DNA of 64,000 nucleotides. Origin: a bacterium M00.F.Ca.ET.205.01.1.1 (GTDB taxonomy: Bacteria > Pseudomonadota > Alphaproteobacteria > Rhizobiales > Rhizobiaceae). Shown here in pieces: positions 15,963 through 25,163 of this stretch. Below the pieces are notes generated by a model. The model was not told where the DNA came from. It searched no databases and was given only the letters and a program-made list of their open reading frames with translations. Where the stretch lies: the NCBI GenBank assembly GCA_004791255.1, contig SRUQ01000009.1, forward strand, positions 186,001 to 250,000, written 5' to 3'. The stretch's first letter is position 1. Every line of letters starts with the position of its first letter. The position numbers and the translations under genes were made by a program.

Positions 15963-17042
15963 ATGAAAGTTCTTTTTGCGGGCGGCAATGGCTACCCGCC
16001 CGAATTCAGCGGCGGCGTCCAGTCGAGCACCCATCATCTGGCCGAACAGCTCATCGAACATGGCCATGAGGCGGCGGTGCTGGCCGCCCTGTTCGGAGAT
16101 GGTGTCTTCGGCTTCAAGGCGCGCGCCAAGATGAAGCTTTTGCGCCAGCCGGCCGTCGTCGACAGCTTTCCCGGCTATCCGGTGATCCGCGCCTGGTTTC
16201 CCTGGGAGGCGGCACACTTTGCCGTCGACCGGCAGAAGCCGGATGTCGCGGTCGTCCAGTGTCACAAGTCGGTTCCGCTCGGCAAGGCGCTGCAGGCCGA
16301 AGGCGTGCCGCTGGTGGTCTATCTCAGGAACGTGGAGTTTCACGAACTGGGCGGCGACCTGCGCGAGTTGCGCGATGCGCTCTACATCGCCAACTCGGAA
16401 TTCACCGCCCGCACCTACAGCAGAGAGTTCGGCATCGATGCGGCGGTGATCCCGCCGACCATCAATCCGACGCACTACAGCACGACGACCACGGGTCAAT
16501 TCGTCACCCTGATCAATCCCTATGAGGAAAAGGGCTTCGAGCTTGCGGTGCGCATTGCCGGCGCCTGCCCCGAAATCCCGTTCCTGTTCGTGGAAAGCTG
16601 GAAACTGGAAGACGACCATAGGGCGCGCATCGGCGAGATCATCACGCCCCTCGGCAATGTCACGCTGGAGAGCCGCACCAGCGACATGAAGACGGTCTAT
16701 GGCCGCACCAGGATCCTGCTCGCGCCCAGCAAATGGGAGGAGGCATGGGGGCGGGTCGCCTCGGAAGCCCATTGCAGCGGCATTCCGGTCGTCGGCTCGC
16801 GCCGTGGCGGCCTGCCCGAGGCGATCGGGCCGGGCGGCGTGGTACTCGATTACGATGCCCCGCTTGCCGACTGGGTCGCGGCGGTCAGGCAACTGTGGAA
16901 CGACAATCAGGAATATGGCCGGGTCTCAGGCCTGGCGCGCGGCTTCGCGGCGCGTCCGGAGCTCGATCCGGACCGCCAGTTCGTCACGTTCTTCTCGATA
17001 CTGGACAAAGCGATACAGCAGCGCGCGCTACAAGCTGCGTGA
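15963..17042 (+). CDS. Family 4 glycosyltransferase
   Basis: GT-B fold glycosyltransferase, 359 aa. The N-terminal acceptor domain has the GGVQSSTHHLAEQL glycine-rich loop. The C-terminal donor domain has the GT4 nucleotide-sugar signature EAWGRVASEAHCSGIPVVGSRRGG (given here as the family pattern, with the two Glu residues eight apart). It probably transfers a hexose to a lipid-linked or soluble EPS intermediate in the cytoplasm. A clear ribosome site, AGGAG, sits ten bases before the ATG. It is the last gene of the plus-strand run that starts at 8589 and meets the phosphoribosyltransferase gene convergently. The sugar donor and acceptor are not predictable. Confidence 0.82.
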   Translation: MKVLFAGGNGYPPEFSGGVQSSTHHLAEQLIEHGHEAAVLAALFGDGVFGFKARAKMKLLRQPAVVDSFPGYPVIRAWFPWEAAHFAVDRQKPDVAVVQCHKSVPLGKALQAEGVPLVVYLRNVEFHELGGDLRELRDALYIANSEFTARTYSREFGIDAAVIPPTINPTHYSTTTTGQFVTLINPYEEKGFELAVRIAGACPEIPFLFVESWKLEDDHRARIGEIITPLGNVTLESRTSDMKTVYGRTRILLAPSKWEEAWGRVASEAHCSGIPVVGSRRGGLPEAIGPGGVVLDYDAPLADWVAAVRQLWNDNQEYGRVSGLARGFAARPELDPDRQFVTFFSILDKAIQQRALQAA

Positions 17043-17109
17043 CCCAGGACCGCGCGACCAGGGCCGCGCGACTAGGGCCGCGGCCAGTCCGTCTGGATGG
17101 CGATCTGGA

Positions 17110-18132
17110 TCAGGCCGGGCGTTTGACCCGGCTTTTCAGCGTCTCATAGCCACGCGCGCCGAGCAGGGCGCGGGCAAGGGTCTTGGCGGCGCTCTTGCGG
17201 CCTTCCTGCGAGTTGATCTGCCGCAGCCTGGCCGGCAGGTTGCGCGCCGCCTGGCCGAGCGCCGGCAGCGACAGTGAATCGGGAAAGCTGACCATGTGCG
17301 TTTCCACACACAGCACCGGCTTGCCGGACAGTTCGGTGATCCTCAGTGCCTGCGCGTACTCGCTTTCGATGAACAGGATAGCATCGGATTTGCGGTAGAA
17401 ATCGGCCTTGAAACTGCCATGCGCGCCAAGCCGCTGCCGCTCCGCCTTGCTCGGCAGGTCGAGCATGATCAGCTTGTCGTATTTGATCTCGTGCTTGGCG
17501 AGCCATGCCTCGGTCAGCGCCCGGTACTTCTCCAGCCGGCTGGTAACCAGCCAGCCGATCTTGTGTGTCGGGCCGTGCAGCGGGCGCGCGTCGCGCAGGA
17601 AGGCCTCATAGGCCGGGCCATCGTCGTTTTCCGCCTCGGTCGGGTCCAAGCACAGCACGCCATCGATGTCGACGCAGCATTGCGCCAGGAATTTATGATG
17701 CATGAAATTCCACTGGAACATGCGCGGATGCGGCACGACCTCGAAGACGACATTCGTTTCCGGATGCTCCAGCCCCAGACCAAACACCGCGGCATAGGTG
17801 AAGTCGCCCTCGATGCCGGCAGCCTCGATACGGGCGCGGGCGTCGCGCATGGCATTGCCGCCGGCGATGCTGTCGTCGATCACCAGCACCTTGCGCATCT
17901 CGGAGACTTTGCGGTCGAGCGCTGCGCGGCGCTTGGTGATGCCTGATGTGTAGACCCGGCCTTCCAGGAAACTGTCGAGGTCGGTCATCGGGATGTTCGC
18001 CGCAAGGCTGACCAGCGTCGCCGCCAGAACGCCGCTTCGGGGAACACCGACGACGAGGTCGATGCCGCGCGGCAGCCGGTGAAGGTTACCGACGATCGCG
18101 TCGTTCATGTCGGAGACAGATCGGTAGTGCAT
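17110..18132 (-). CDS. Phosphoribosyltransferase-HAD phosphatase fusion
   Basis: A 340 aa fusion of two recognisable parts. The N-terminal half is a type I phosphoribosyltransferase domain with VVGVPRSGVLAA and the PRPP-binding loop VLVIDDSIAGGNAM (about 81-94). The second half looks like a HAD-family phosphatase: the motif DIDGVLC (about 155-161), a TSR segment (about 198-200), a basic residue, and a late acidic ESE. A phosphoribosyl transfer followed by a phosphatase step could be coupled, but the substrate is unknown. Standard purine or pyrimidine salvage would not need this fusion, and the EPS neighbourhood (a flippase gene 54 bp upstream on the same strand) suggests a role in making or decorating a surface glycan. 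Confidence 0.68.
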   Translation of the reverse strand: MHYRSVSDMNDAIVGNLHRLPRGIDLVVGVPRSGVLAATLVSLAANIPMTDLDSFLEGRVYTSGITKRRAALDRKVSEMRKVLVIDDSIAGGNAMRDARARIEAAGIEGDFTYAAVFGLGLEHPETNVVFEVVPHPRMFQWNFMHHKFLAQCCVDIDGVLCLDPTEAENDDGPAYEAFLRDARPLHGPTHKIGWLVTSRLEKYRALTEAWLAKHEIKYDKLIMLDLPSKAERQRLGAHGSFKADFYRKSDAILFIESEYAQALRITELSGKPVLCVETHMVSFPDSLSLPALGQAARNLPARLRQINSQEGRKSAAKTLARALLGARGYETLKSRVKRPA

Positions 18133-18186
18133 ATGGATCGAACCCTGGTGCTGGAGGGAATATCTTGGCCGTCGAAGGCGCCCAAA

Positions 18187-19683
18187 TTATTGCGCTTCGC
18201 GCGGCGCTGTGGGCGACAGCCGCGCCGGCAGCATTTTCAAGACCTCGCGCAACGCTTCGCGACCGGGCGCGAAAGCAAGCGCGACGACGACGGTGACGAG
18301 GTAGGCAAGCACCGCGCCGCTGGCCAGGGCAATGACGGGCTGATGCGGCAGCAGCGGCTTGACGAACCAGACCGCCGCCAGCGCCAGATGGGCGCCGAGC
18401 ACGAACGGCGTCGCGACGTGCAGCACATGGCTGGCCCGCAGCGGTCCGCTTTTGCCGACGTAGAGCCACAGGAACGGTGTGCGCAGATATTCGCTGACGG
18501 CATAGGCGACCGCCACGCCGAACGCGCCATAGGGCAGGCCGAGCGCGAAGGCGAGCACCGACGTCACCGCGGTGATGATGCCCCAGCGCATGAAGTCGCC
18601 GGAGCGGCCCTGGCTGACGAACAGCCATCCGGCGGGATTGTTGAGCGGCTGCAGCAGCCCGGCAAATCCGAGCGCGAGGAAGATCGAGGCGCTCTCGCGC
18701 CATTGTTCGCCGAGCACGAAGGGGATCAGCGTATCGGACATGGCGGTGGCGAAGGCAACGCCGGGCAGCGCCACCAGTAGGATCAGCGGCATGACGCGCA
18801 GATAGGCGCTGCGGTAGCGGTCCGGCTCGTCCTTCAGCCTGGAGAGGGCCGGCACCATGACCTTCGACAGCGGATTGGTGATCTGGCTGAGCGGAAACAA
18901 AAGCAGCTTGTAGGCGCGGTCATAGAGGCCGAGCTGAGCCTCGCCCCAGTATTTTCCGATCAGCACATTGTCGAGATTGCGGGCAAAGAAATTGGCGAAG
19001 TTGAAGCCGGTGATGCCGGCGCCGAAATTGATCAGCTCGCCGATGCCCTCGACCTTGCGCGGCATGCCCGGCCGCCAGCGCGAGCTTGCCCAGTAGCACA
19101 GCGTCGGCAGCACGGCGCCGGTCAGCGTGCCGGCGAAAAGCGCCCAGTAGGAGCGGTCGATGAAGGTCCAGGCGATCGACACGGCAAGCCCCGCCACGGC
19201 GCTGGCGACGTCGATCGCCGCCAGCCGGCCGAACTGCATGCGCCGGGTCAGCAGCGCCAGATGCTGCGCGCCGAGCCCATAAGCCATGATCTGCAGCCCG
19301 AGCGCCGCCACCAGGCCCGTCACGCGCGGCTCGCCGTAGAAAGCGGCCACCAGCGGTGCGGCACCCGCGAGCAGGCAGGCCAGGATCGCGCTGACGGCGG
19401 CATTGATCCAGAACAGGTAGTTTACCTCTTCGTGCCGGATGCCTGACTTCTGGATCGTCGCCTGGGTCAGGCCGAAATCCTGGAACAGGGCGATGAACGC
19501 CAGCACCGGCGCGCACATGGCCACCACGCCGAAATCCTGCGGCGACAACAGCCGCGACAGCACGATGACGGATATGATCTGCGTCGCCACCCGCACGGAT
19601 TGCGACAGGGCCGTCACCACGGCGCCACGACCGACCGATTTGCGCAGCGAGCCTTCCGGCGGATCGAATGGATTGGCTTCCAA
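18187..19683 (-). CDS. exoT: Polysaccharide flippase, Wzx/ExoT type
   Basis: Multi-pass inner-membrane protein, 498 aa, of the MOP flippase superfamily. It has about 12-14 hydrophobic segments, an N-terminal amphipathic start (KSVGRGAVVTALSQSVRVATQIISVIVLSR, the family pattern) and a LLSPQDFGVVAM loop. Members flip lipid-linked EPS repeat units to the periplasmic side for polymerisation. It probably starts at the TTG at 19683, with AGGA about nine bases upstream; no ATG fits in this frame nearby. Together with ExoP (25164-27551) and ExoF it makes the Wzx/Wzy-type export path of succinoglycan-like polysaccharides. No ExoQ-type polymerase is in the window; it may lie left of exoF. The ExoT name is inferred. 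Confidence 0.75.
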   Translation of the reverse strand: MEANPFDPPEGSLRKSVGRGAVVTALSQSVRVATQIISVIVLSRLLSPQDFGVVAMCAPVLAFIALFQDFGLTQATIQKSGIRHEEVNYLFWINAAVSAILACLLAGAAPLVAAFYGEPRVTGLVAALGLQIMAYGLGAQHLALLTRRMQFGRLAAIDVASAVAGLAVSIAWTFIDRSYWALFAGTLTGAVLPTLCYWASSRWRPGMPRKVEGIGELINFGAGITGFNFANFFARNLDNVLIGKYWGEAQLGLYDRAYKLLLFPLSQITNPLSKVMVPALSRLKDEPDRYRSAYLRVMPLILLVALPGVAFATAMSDTLIPFVLGEQWRESASIFLALGFAGLLQPLNNPAGWLFVSQGRSGDFMRWGIITAVTSVLAFALGLPYGAFGVAVAYAVSEYLRTPFLWLYVGKSGPLRASHVLHVATPFVLGAHLALAAVWFVKPLLPHQPVIALASGAVLAYLVTVVVALAFAPGREALREVLKMLPARLSPTAPREAQ

Positions 19684-19869
19684 ATTCAGGATTCCTGATC
19701 TTTGCTCGGATTCCCATCCTGGAAAATCCGCTACCGCCGCCTAGGCCGAAACTACGGCAATATTTTTGCAGTGCAACAGAAAACATGGCCATGTCGCCGC
19801 AAAAATGTTGCGATGCAGCAAGAGCTGTACTAGGTTTCCCGTGGGTGGGCCAACAGCGGTCGAGTTTTC

Positions 19870-21039
19870 ATGCTGCATGTCTTGTACCTTGTGCACGACG
19901 TTTCCGATCCGGCGGTGCGCCGGCGGATCACAATGCTCAGGGCAGGTGGCGCTCAGGTCACGCTCGCGGGCTTTCGCCGTGCGCCAAACCCGAATGCCGA
20001 TATCGAGGGATTGCGGCCGGTAGACCTCGGCGCGACGCGCGACGGCCGATTCGCCCAGCGCCTGGCGGCGGTCGCCAAGGCGGCGGTTTCCATTGGCTCC
20101 AAGCTTGGCGGCATGCCGCGGCCCGATCTCATCATCGCGCGCAATCTGGAGATGCTGGCGCTTGCCCGCCGTGCCAATTCGTCCTTCGGCGCCACGGTGC
20201 CGATCGTCTATGAATGCCTCGACATTCACCGCCTCGTGCTTCGCAATGACATTCTGGGCAAGGCGCTGCGCGCCACGGAACGCTATTTGGCCAGGGACGT
20301 GAAGCTGCTGGTGACCAGTTCGCCCGCCTTCATCGCCAATTACTTCGAGCCTTTCGGCCAGGTCGCGGCACCTGTCGAGCTGGTCGAGAACAAATATTTC
20401 GAAACAGCGGCGATCTTGCCCGGCGAACCCGCAGCGGAAAATCCTGCCGCGCCACCCTGGCGCATCGGCTGGTTCGGCGCGTTGCGCTGCCGCCGCTCGC
20501 TCGAGCTTCTGGCGGATTTCTCACGCCGCGCCGAGGGCCGTTTCGAGATCGTGCTGCGCGGCCGCCCGGCTTTGTCCGAATTCCCGGATTTCCATGGCTT
20601 CGTCGAGGCCGAACCCTGGCTGTCGTTTCGCGGGCCTTACCGCAATCCCGAGGACATGGCTGACATTTACCAGGACGTGCATTTTTCCTGGGCGATCGAT
20701 TTCTTCGAAGCGGGCCAGAACTCCGAATGGCTGCTGCCCAACCGCCTCTATGAAGGCTGCCGCTTCGGCGCGGTGCCGATCTCCATGGGCAACACCGAGA
20801 CCGGACGCTTCCTCAACCAGCAGGACATCGGCATTTTGTTGCCGCAGGCCACGCCCGACGCGCTCGAGGCTACGTTGGGCCGGATGGAGGAGCATCGCTT
20901 CGGCAAGCTGAAGCAGCGTGTGCTCGCCCGCAACCCGAGGACGTGGAGCTACGATCGCAGCGATTGCCGGGCTCTGGTCGACAAACTTCGCGGACTGACC
21001 ATCGGGCGCGAGCCCTTCGCAACCGAAGTCTTGGCCTAG
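19870..21039 (+). CDS. exoL: Succinoglycan-type glycosyltransferase ExoL
   Basis: A 389 aa GT-B-like glycosyltransferase similar in length and position to Sinorhizobium ExoL, which adds a glucose to the growing octasaccharide. The N-terminal region reads HVLYLVHDVSDPAVRRRI. Toward the C-terminus, EAGQNSEWLLPNRLYEGCRFGAVPI is the donor-binding region in these proteins, with Glu and the NRLYEG sequence conserved. Immediately downstream are exoA, exoM, exoO, exoN and exoP on the same strand, the reverse of the Sinorhizobium order but with the same neighbours. That synteny is the main reason for the exoL name. Confidence 0.78.
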   Translation: MLHVLYLVHDVSDPAVRRRITMLRAGGAQVTLAGFRRAPNPNADIEGLRPVDLGATRDGRFAQRLAAVAKAAVSIGSKLGGMPRPDLIIARNLEMLALARRANSSFGATVPIVYECLDIHRLVLRNDILGKALRATERYLARDVKLLVTSSPAFIANYFEPFGQVAAPVELVENKYFETAAILPGEPAAENPAAPPWRIGWFGALRCRRSLELLADFSRRAEGRFEIVLRGRPALSEFPDFHGFVEAEPWLSFRGPYRNPEDMADIYQDVHFSWAIDFFEAGQNSEWLLPNRLYEGCRFGAVPISMGNTETGRFLNQQDIGILLPQATPDALEATLGRMEEHRFGKLKQRVLARNPRTWSYDRSDCRALVDKLRGLTIGREPFATEVLA

Positions 21040-21054
21040 GAGAGACATCGCCCG

Positions 21055-22044
21055 ATGACGCAAGCGCCTGCCGCCAGCCTGATCATTATCCCTTGCCTGA
21101 ACGAGGCAGCCCATATTGGTGCGCTGCTCGATCAGCTGAGCCCCGCGGCGGCCAGGCTCGATGCCTGCATCGTCGTTGCCGATGGCGGCAGCATCGACGG
21201 CACCTTGGGCATCGTCGGCGACCGCCTGAAGAAGGATCCGCGCATCGTCCTGCTTCACAATGAAAAGCGCATCCAGAGCGCAGCGATCAATCTGGCCGTC
21301 GAGCAATTCGGCGACGGCGCGCAGTATCTGATCCGCATCGATGCCCATGGCGGCTATCCCGACGACTATTGCGACCGGCTGGTCGAGGAGGCGCTGGCCA
21401 CGGGCGCGGATTCGGTCGTCGTCTCGATGCTGACCAGCGGCAGCGGCACGGTGCAGAAGGCGGCGGCCGCAGCGCAGAACTCCAAGCTCGGAACCGGCGG
21501 CTCCAAGCATCGCCACCTCTCCGCCGGCGAATGGGTCGACCATGGCCATCACGCGCTGATGCGGATTTCGGCCTTCCGGGCGGTCGGCGGCTATGACGAG
21601 ACGTTCAGCCACAATGAGGATGCCGAACTCGACTACCGGCTGCGGCAGGCCGGCTACAGCATCTGGATGAGCGGCAAGACGCAGATGGTCTACTATCCGC
21701 GCGCCTCGCTCAGCGGCCTCTATTTCCAGTATCTCGGCTATGGCCGCGGCCGCGCCAAGAACGTGCTCAAGCATCGCGTCATCCCGAAGGTCCGGCAGAT
21801 GGTGCCGCTGGCCGTGTTCCCAGTGGTTCTTCTCGCCGCCTTCTCCTTCGTCCACTGGATTGCCGCGCTACCGCTGCTGATCTGGGTGTCGGTGTGCCTG
21901 GGCTATGGCCTGGTGGCGGCCATTCGCCAACGCACGGTCGATGTCGCGCTGGTGGGTGTCTCGGCGATGGTCATGCATTTCGGCTGGTCGGTCGGCTTCT
22001 GGCAGCAGCTTGTCGGCCTCGGCAAGCGGCCCGGGGTGGCGTGA
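21055..22044 (+). CDS. exoA: Succinoglycan glycosyltransferase ExoA
   Basis: Family 2 glycosyltransferase of 329 aa with the GT-A domain first (IIPCLNEAAHIGALLDQL, then VADGGSIDGT as the nucleotide-binding acidic motif, RIDAHGGYPDDY as the metal-binding DxD area, and HNEDAELDYRLRQAG as the acceptor ED motif). A membrane-embedded C-terminal end follows with about three hydrophobic helices (residues 245-310). This layout is that of Sinorhizobium ExoA, which adds the first glucose to the galactosyl lipid. It begins 15 bp after exoL and ends at the ATGA overlap with exoM. It works on the inner face of the cytoplasmic membrane. Confidence 0.85.
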   Translation: MTQAPAASLIIIPCLNEAAHIGALLDQLSPAAARLDACIVVADGGSIDGTLGIVGDRLKKDPRIVLLHNEKRIQSAAINLAVEQFGDGAQYLIRIDAHGGYPDDYCDRLVEEALATGADSVVVSMLTSGSGTVQKAAAAAQNSKLGTGGSKHRHLSAGEWVDHGHHALMRISAFRAVGGYDETFSHNEDAELDYRLRQAGYSIWMSGKTQMVYYPRASLSGLYFQYLGYGRGRAKNVLKHRVIPKVRQMVPLAVFPVVLLAAFSFVHWIAALPLLIWVSVCLGYGLVAAIRQRTVDVALVGVSAMVMHFGWSVGFWQQLVGLGKRPGVA

Positions 22045-22994
22045 TGGCGGTGCCCGGCAAGATCCGTCGCATCGATATCGGCGTGTGCACGTTCCGGCGG
22101 CCGGAACTGGCCGACACGCTGCGCTCGCTCGCCGCGATGGAGATGCCTGAGGGCTTCGATATCGGTGTCATCGTCGCCGACAATGACGACACGCCAAGCG
22201 CGCAGGCACTGGTGACGGCGCTGTCGCAGGAATTGACATTGCCGATCCGCTACCGGCACGCCCCGGCGCGCAACATTTCGATCGCCCGCAACGCCTGCCT
22301 CGACGCCAGCGAAGCGGATTTCCTGGCCTTCATCGACGATGACGAGACCGCTTCGCCGCGCTGGCTGGCTGAACTCGCCGCGACCGCTGAGACGAGCGGC
22401 GCCACCGCCGTGCTCGGTCCGGTGCGCGCGCTCTATCGCCCGGATGCGCCGGCCTGGATGCGTAGCGGCGATTTTCATTCGACCTTGCCGGTCTGGGTGC
22501 GTGGCGAGATCCACACCGGCTACACCTGCAATGTGCTGCTCGCCATGGGATCGGACAGCCTGCGCGGCCGTCGCTTCAGCCTGGCGCGCGGCCAGACCGG
22601 CGGCGAGGACACCGAGTTCTTCGACCAGATGTACAAGTCAGGTGGCCGCATCGCCTTCGCCGGCGAAGCCTGGGTGGATGAGGTGGTGCCGCGCGCCAGG
22701 GCCGCATTCGACTGGCTCGGCCGTCGCCGTTTCCGCGTCGGCCAGACGCATGGCCATCTGCTGGGGCAGAACACCGCCGGCGTCGGCCTGGTCAAGCAGG
22801 TCGGCCTGGCCACGGCAAAGGCGCTTTACTGCTTTGCCGCGGCCCTTCCGGTTGTCGTCAGCCCGGTGCGCCGGAACCGCAGCGTGTTGCGCGGCATCAT
22901 GCATGTCGGCGTCGTCAGCGGGCTTGTCGGCGTCCGCGAAATCCGGCTCTACGGCCAGCCTTCGCCTGATGAAGGAGGCAAGCGTGCCGCCTGA
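22044..22994 (+). CDS. exoM: Succinoglycan glycosyltransferase ExoM
   Basis: A 316 aa family 2 glycosyltransferase whose ATG overlaps the exoA stop (ATGA). Signatures are IDIGVCTFRRPELADTL, FLAFIDDDE (donor or metal site) and the late GGEDTEFFDQM acceptor motif. A hydrophobic stretch near residues 258-285 may anchor it peripherally to the membrane. In Sinorhizobium, ExoM adds a beta-1,4-linked glucose to the lipid-linked oligosaccharide in the order exoA, exoL, exoM. The gene order here (exoL-exoA-exoM-exoO) supports the name. The start at 22044 is preferred over upstream in-frame GTG codons because of the coupling to exoA. Confidence 0.85.
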   Translation: MAVPGKIRRIDIGVCTFRRPELADTLRSLAAMEMPEGFDIGVIVADNDDTPSAQALVTALSQELTLPIRYRHAPARNISIARNACLDASEADFLAFIDDDETASPRWLAELAATAETSGATAVLGPVRALYRPDAPAWMRSGDFHSTLPVWVRGEIHTGYTCNVLLAMGSDSLRGRRFSLARGQTGGEDTEFFDQMYKSGGRIAFAGEAWVDEVVPRARAAFDWLGRRRFRVGQTHGHLLGQNTAGVGLVKQVGLATAKALYCFAAALPVVVSPVRRNRSVLRGIMHVGVVSGLVGVREIRLYGQPSPDEGGKRAA

Positions 22995-23952
22995 AACTTC
23001 CTTCGTGCCCGATGTTTCCTTTGTCATTGCCGCCTACAACGCCGAGGCGACACTTGATCGCGCGATCACCAGCGCCATCGCCCAGAAGGACGTCAGCGTC
23101 GAAATCATTGTCGTCGACGACAGATCGCGCGACGCCACGCTCGATGTGGCGCGGGCCTATCCGCAGGACATCGTGCGCGTCGTCGCACTCGAAAAGAATA
23201 GGGGCCCAGGCGGCGCCCGCAATGCCGGGCTCGACGCCGCTCGCGGCCGGTGGATCGCGGTTCTCGATTCCGACGACGCGGTTTTCCCCGACCGCATGGC
23301 CGCCATGATCGAGCGCGCCGAGAAGGCCGGCGCCGAGATCGCCATCGACAATCTCCAGGTCATCCGCGAGGATGGTGTCGTCGAGGACGCGATGTTTCCG
23401 CGCCAGTATCTGGAAGGCTTGGGCGAGATATCGCTGGCCACCTACATCGCCGGCAATGTCGTCTTCGAATCGAAGTTCAACCTCGGTTACCTCAAGCCGA
23501 TCTTCCAGCGCCGCTTCCTGGATGAAAACCGGCTTCGCTACGACGAGAAGCTGATCATCGGCGAGGACTACATCCTGCTCGCCGAAGCCTTGGCCAAGGG
23601 TGGCAGATGCGTGGTCGACCCTGACATCGGCTATGCCTATCATATTCGTAGCGGCTCCATTTCGCGCGTGCTCGAGCTTCATCATGTCGAGGCGATGCGC
23701 AAGGCGGATGCCGTGTTCGCGCAAACCCATCGGATGGACGAGTCGGCGCAAGCGGCGTTCGCCCGGCGCGGCCGCAGCCTGCGCAAGGCGGCCTCGTTCC
23801 TGGCGATGGTTCAGCACATCAAGGCGCGGTCCCCGCTCAAGGCGATCCGGACAGCGCTCAGCGACCCGGCGGCGGTCAGGCATATGGGCATGCCGATCGC
23901 CGTGCGGTTGCGAAGAATGGCGGCACAGTTTGCCGTTGGGGTGGGGAGGTGA
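22984..23952 (+). CDS. exoO: Succinoglycan glycosyltransferase ExoO
   Basis: Family 2 glycosyltransferase, 322 aa, with VSFVIAAYNAEATLDRAI, EIIVVDDRSRDATLDVA, the DSDDA motif and GEDYILLAEAL as acceptor motif. It resembles Sinorhizobium ExoO and is a paralogue of the protein at 9787-10809. The GTG at 22984 is five bases after GGAGG, overlapping the end of exoM by 11 bp; an ATG at 22969 would add five residues. ExoO adds a beta-1,6-linked glucose that begins the side chain of the repeat unit. Start codon and coupling are supported by the ribosome site; the sugar linkage is from the Sinorhizobium family member. Confidence 0.83.
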   Translation: MPPETSFVPDVSFVIAAYNAEATLDRAITSAIAQKDVSVEIIVVDDRSRDATLDVARAYPQDIVRVVALEKNRGPGGARNAGLDAARGRWIAVLDSDDAVFPDRMAAMIERAEKAGAEIAIDNLQVIREDGVVEDAMFPRQYLEGLGEISLATYIAGNVVFESKFNLGYLKPIFQRRFLDENRLRYDEKLIIGEDYILLAEALAKGGRCVVDPDIGYAYHIRSGSISRVLELHHVEAMRKADAVFAQTHRMDESAQAAFARRGRSLRKAASFLAMVQHIKARSPLKAIRTALSDPAAVRHMGMPIAVRLRRMAAQFAVGVGR

Positions 23953-24026
23953 AGATGCAGGCACATGGAGGGATTTTTCGTGGCCTGTGAGTGGACTGAA
24001 GTCGATCTCCTCAGAAGGAATTTGCG

Positions 24027-24923
24027 ATGAAGAAAATCAGGAAGGCCGTGATACCGGTGGCGGGGCTTGGAACAAGGTTCCTGCCGGCGACCAAGTCGAT
24101 GCCGAAGGAAATGCTCCCCGTCGTCGACAGGCCCGTCGTGCAATATGCGGTGGACGAAGCCTTCGAAGCCGGCATCGAGCACATCGTCTTCGTGACCGGC
24201 CGCAACAAGGCGGTCATCGAGGACTATTTCGACCTGCATCCGGAACTGATCGGAACCCTGGAGCAGACCGGCAAGAAGGCGCAGCTGCAATCGTTGGAAA
24301 GCCTTCTTCCCGTGGCCGGCGCCACCTCCTTCATCCGCCAGCAATCGCCGCAAGGTCTCGGCCACGCCGTCTGGTGCGCGCGCGAAGTGATCGGCGACGA
24401 GCCCTTCGCCCTGCTTTTGCCTGACATGGTGTCGTTCGGTGGGCGCGGTTGCCTGGCCGAGATCACCGACCTCTATGCGCAGACCGGCGGCAACGTCATC
24501 GCCGTCGAGCGCTGCGATCCGACGGAAACCAACAAATATGGCATCGTCGGCCGCGGCGCCGAGGTCGGCGGCGGCTTCGAGGTCACGGCCATGGTCGAAA
24601 AGCCGGCGCCGGCCAACGCGCCGTCGAACTTCTACATCAACGGCCGTTACATCCTGCAGCCCGAGATCTTCGCGCTGCTCGGCAACCAGCAGCGCGGCGC
24701 CGGCAACGAGATCCAGCTCACCGACGCCATGGTCCGCCTGTCGCAGGAGCAGCCCTTCTTTGCCCAGCCGTTCAAGGGCCGCATGTTCGACTGCGGCTCC
24801 AAGGAAGGCTTCATCCAGGCCAATATCGCCTTCGCGCTGGCGCGCGACGACATGAAGGGCCCGGTCTTCGAGATGCTGCGGGAGTTCGTACGGTCGCATG
24901 AACGTCAGGAAGAAGCCGCATAA
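24027..24923 (+). CDS. exoN: UTP-glucose-1-phosphate uridylyltransferase (GalU/ExoN)
   Basis: UDP-glucose pyrophosphorylase, 298 aa, full length. The N-terminal AVIPVAGLGTRFLPATKSMPKEM-type signature (given as the family motif) binds UTP, and VDRPVVQYAV and LGHAVWCAREV complete the active site, with Lys near residue 192 as in the family. It makes UDP-glucose, the donor for most succinoglycan transferases and the substrate of the Ugd dehydrogenase at 12564. AAGGA upstream of the ATG is a good ribosome site. It lies between exoO and exoP in the same orientation. A second GalU may exist elsewhere; the EPS context points to exoN. Confidence 0.92.
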   Translation: MKKIRKAVIPVAGLGTRFLPATKSMPKEMLPVVDRPVVQYAVDEAFEAGIEHIVFVTGRNKAVIEDYFDLHPELIGTLEQTGKKAQLQSLESLLPVAGATSFIRQQSPQGLGHAVWCAREVIGDEPFALLLPDMVSFGGRGCLAEITDLYAQTGGNVIAVERCDPTETNKYGIVGRGAEVGGGFEVTAMVEKPAPANAPSNFYINGRYILQPEIFALLGNQQRGAGNEIQLTDAMVRLSQEQPFFAQPFKGRMFDCGSKEGFIQANIAFALARDDMKGPVFEMLREFVRSHERQEEAA

Positions 24924-25052
24924 TGCCCATCTTTCGGGAGCATTGTGGCATGGCAGTTGGCGAGGGGCCGGCAGGCTCCTCGCCGGCTGGCATGAGGCTT
25001 GCGTTGCCCAGGCAATGCTCCCGATCGTCAAGGCGCCTGCGAGCTACCTAAG

Positions 25053-25097
25053 GCATGATCCCGGAAAGTGGGTCCCGGTTTTCGGAAAAGATCATGC
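25053..25097. repeat. Short palindromic intergenic repeat (GCATGATC type)
   Basis: GCATGATC (25053-25060) and GATCATGC (25090-25097) form a perfect palindrome enclosing CCGGAAAGTGGG and TTTTCGGAAAA, giving a longer imperfect stem. This is the style of the dispersed intergenic palindromes of Mesorhizobium and relatives. A related element occurs at 58441-58483. The rest of the exoN-exoP gap (24924-25163) shows no further feature. Confidence 0.6.
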
Positions 25098-25163
25098 TCG
25101 AACAAAGAGATAGAGCACCATCCCGACGATCGGAATGGAACAGGCTTTAGAATTGGACCGAAG

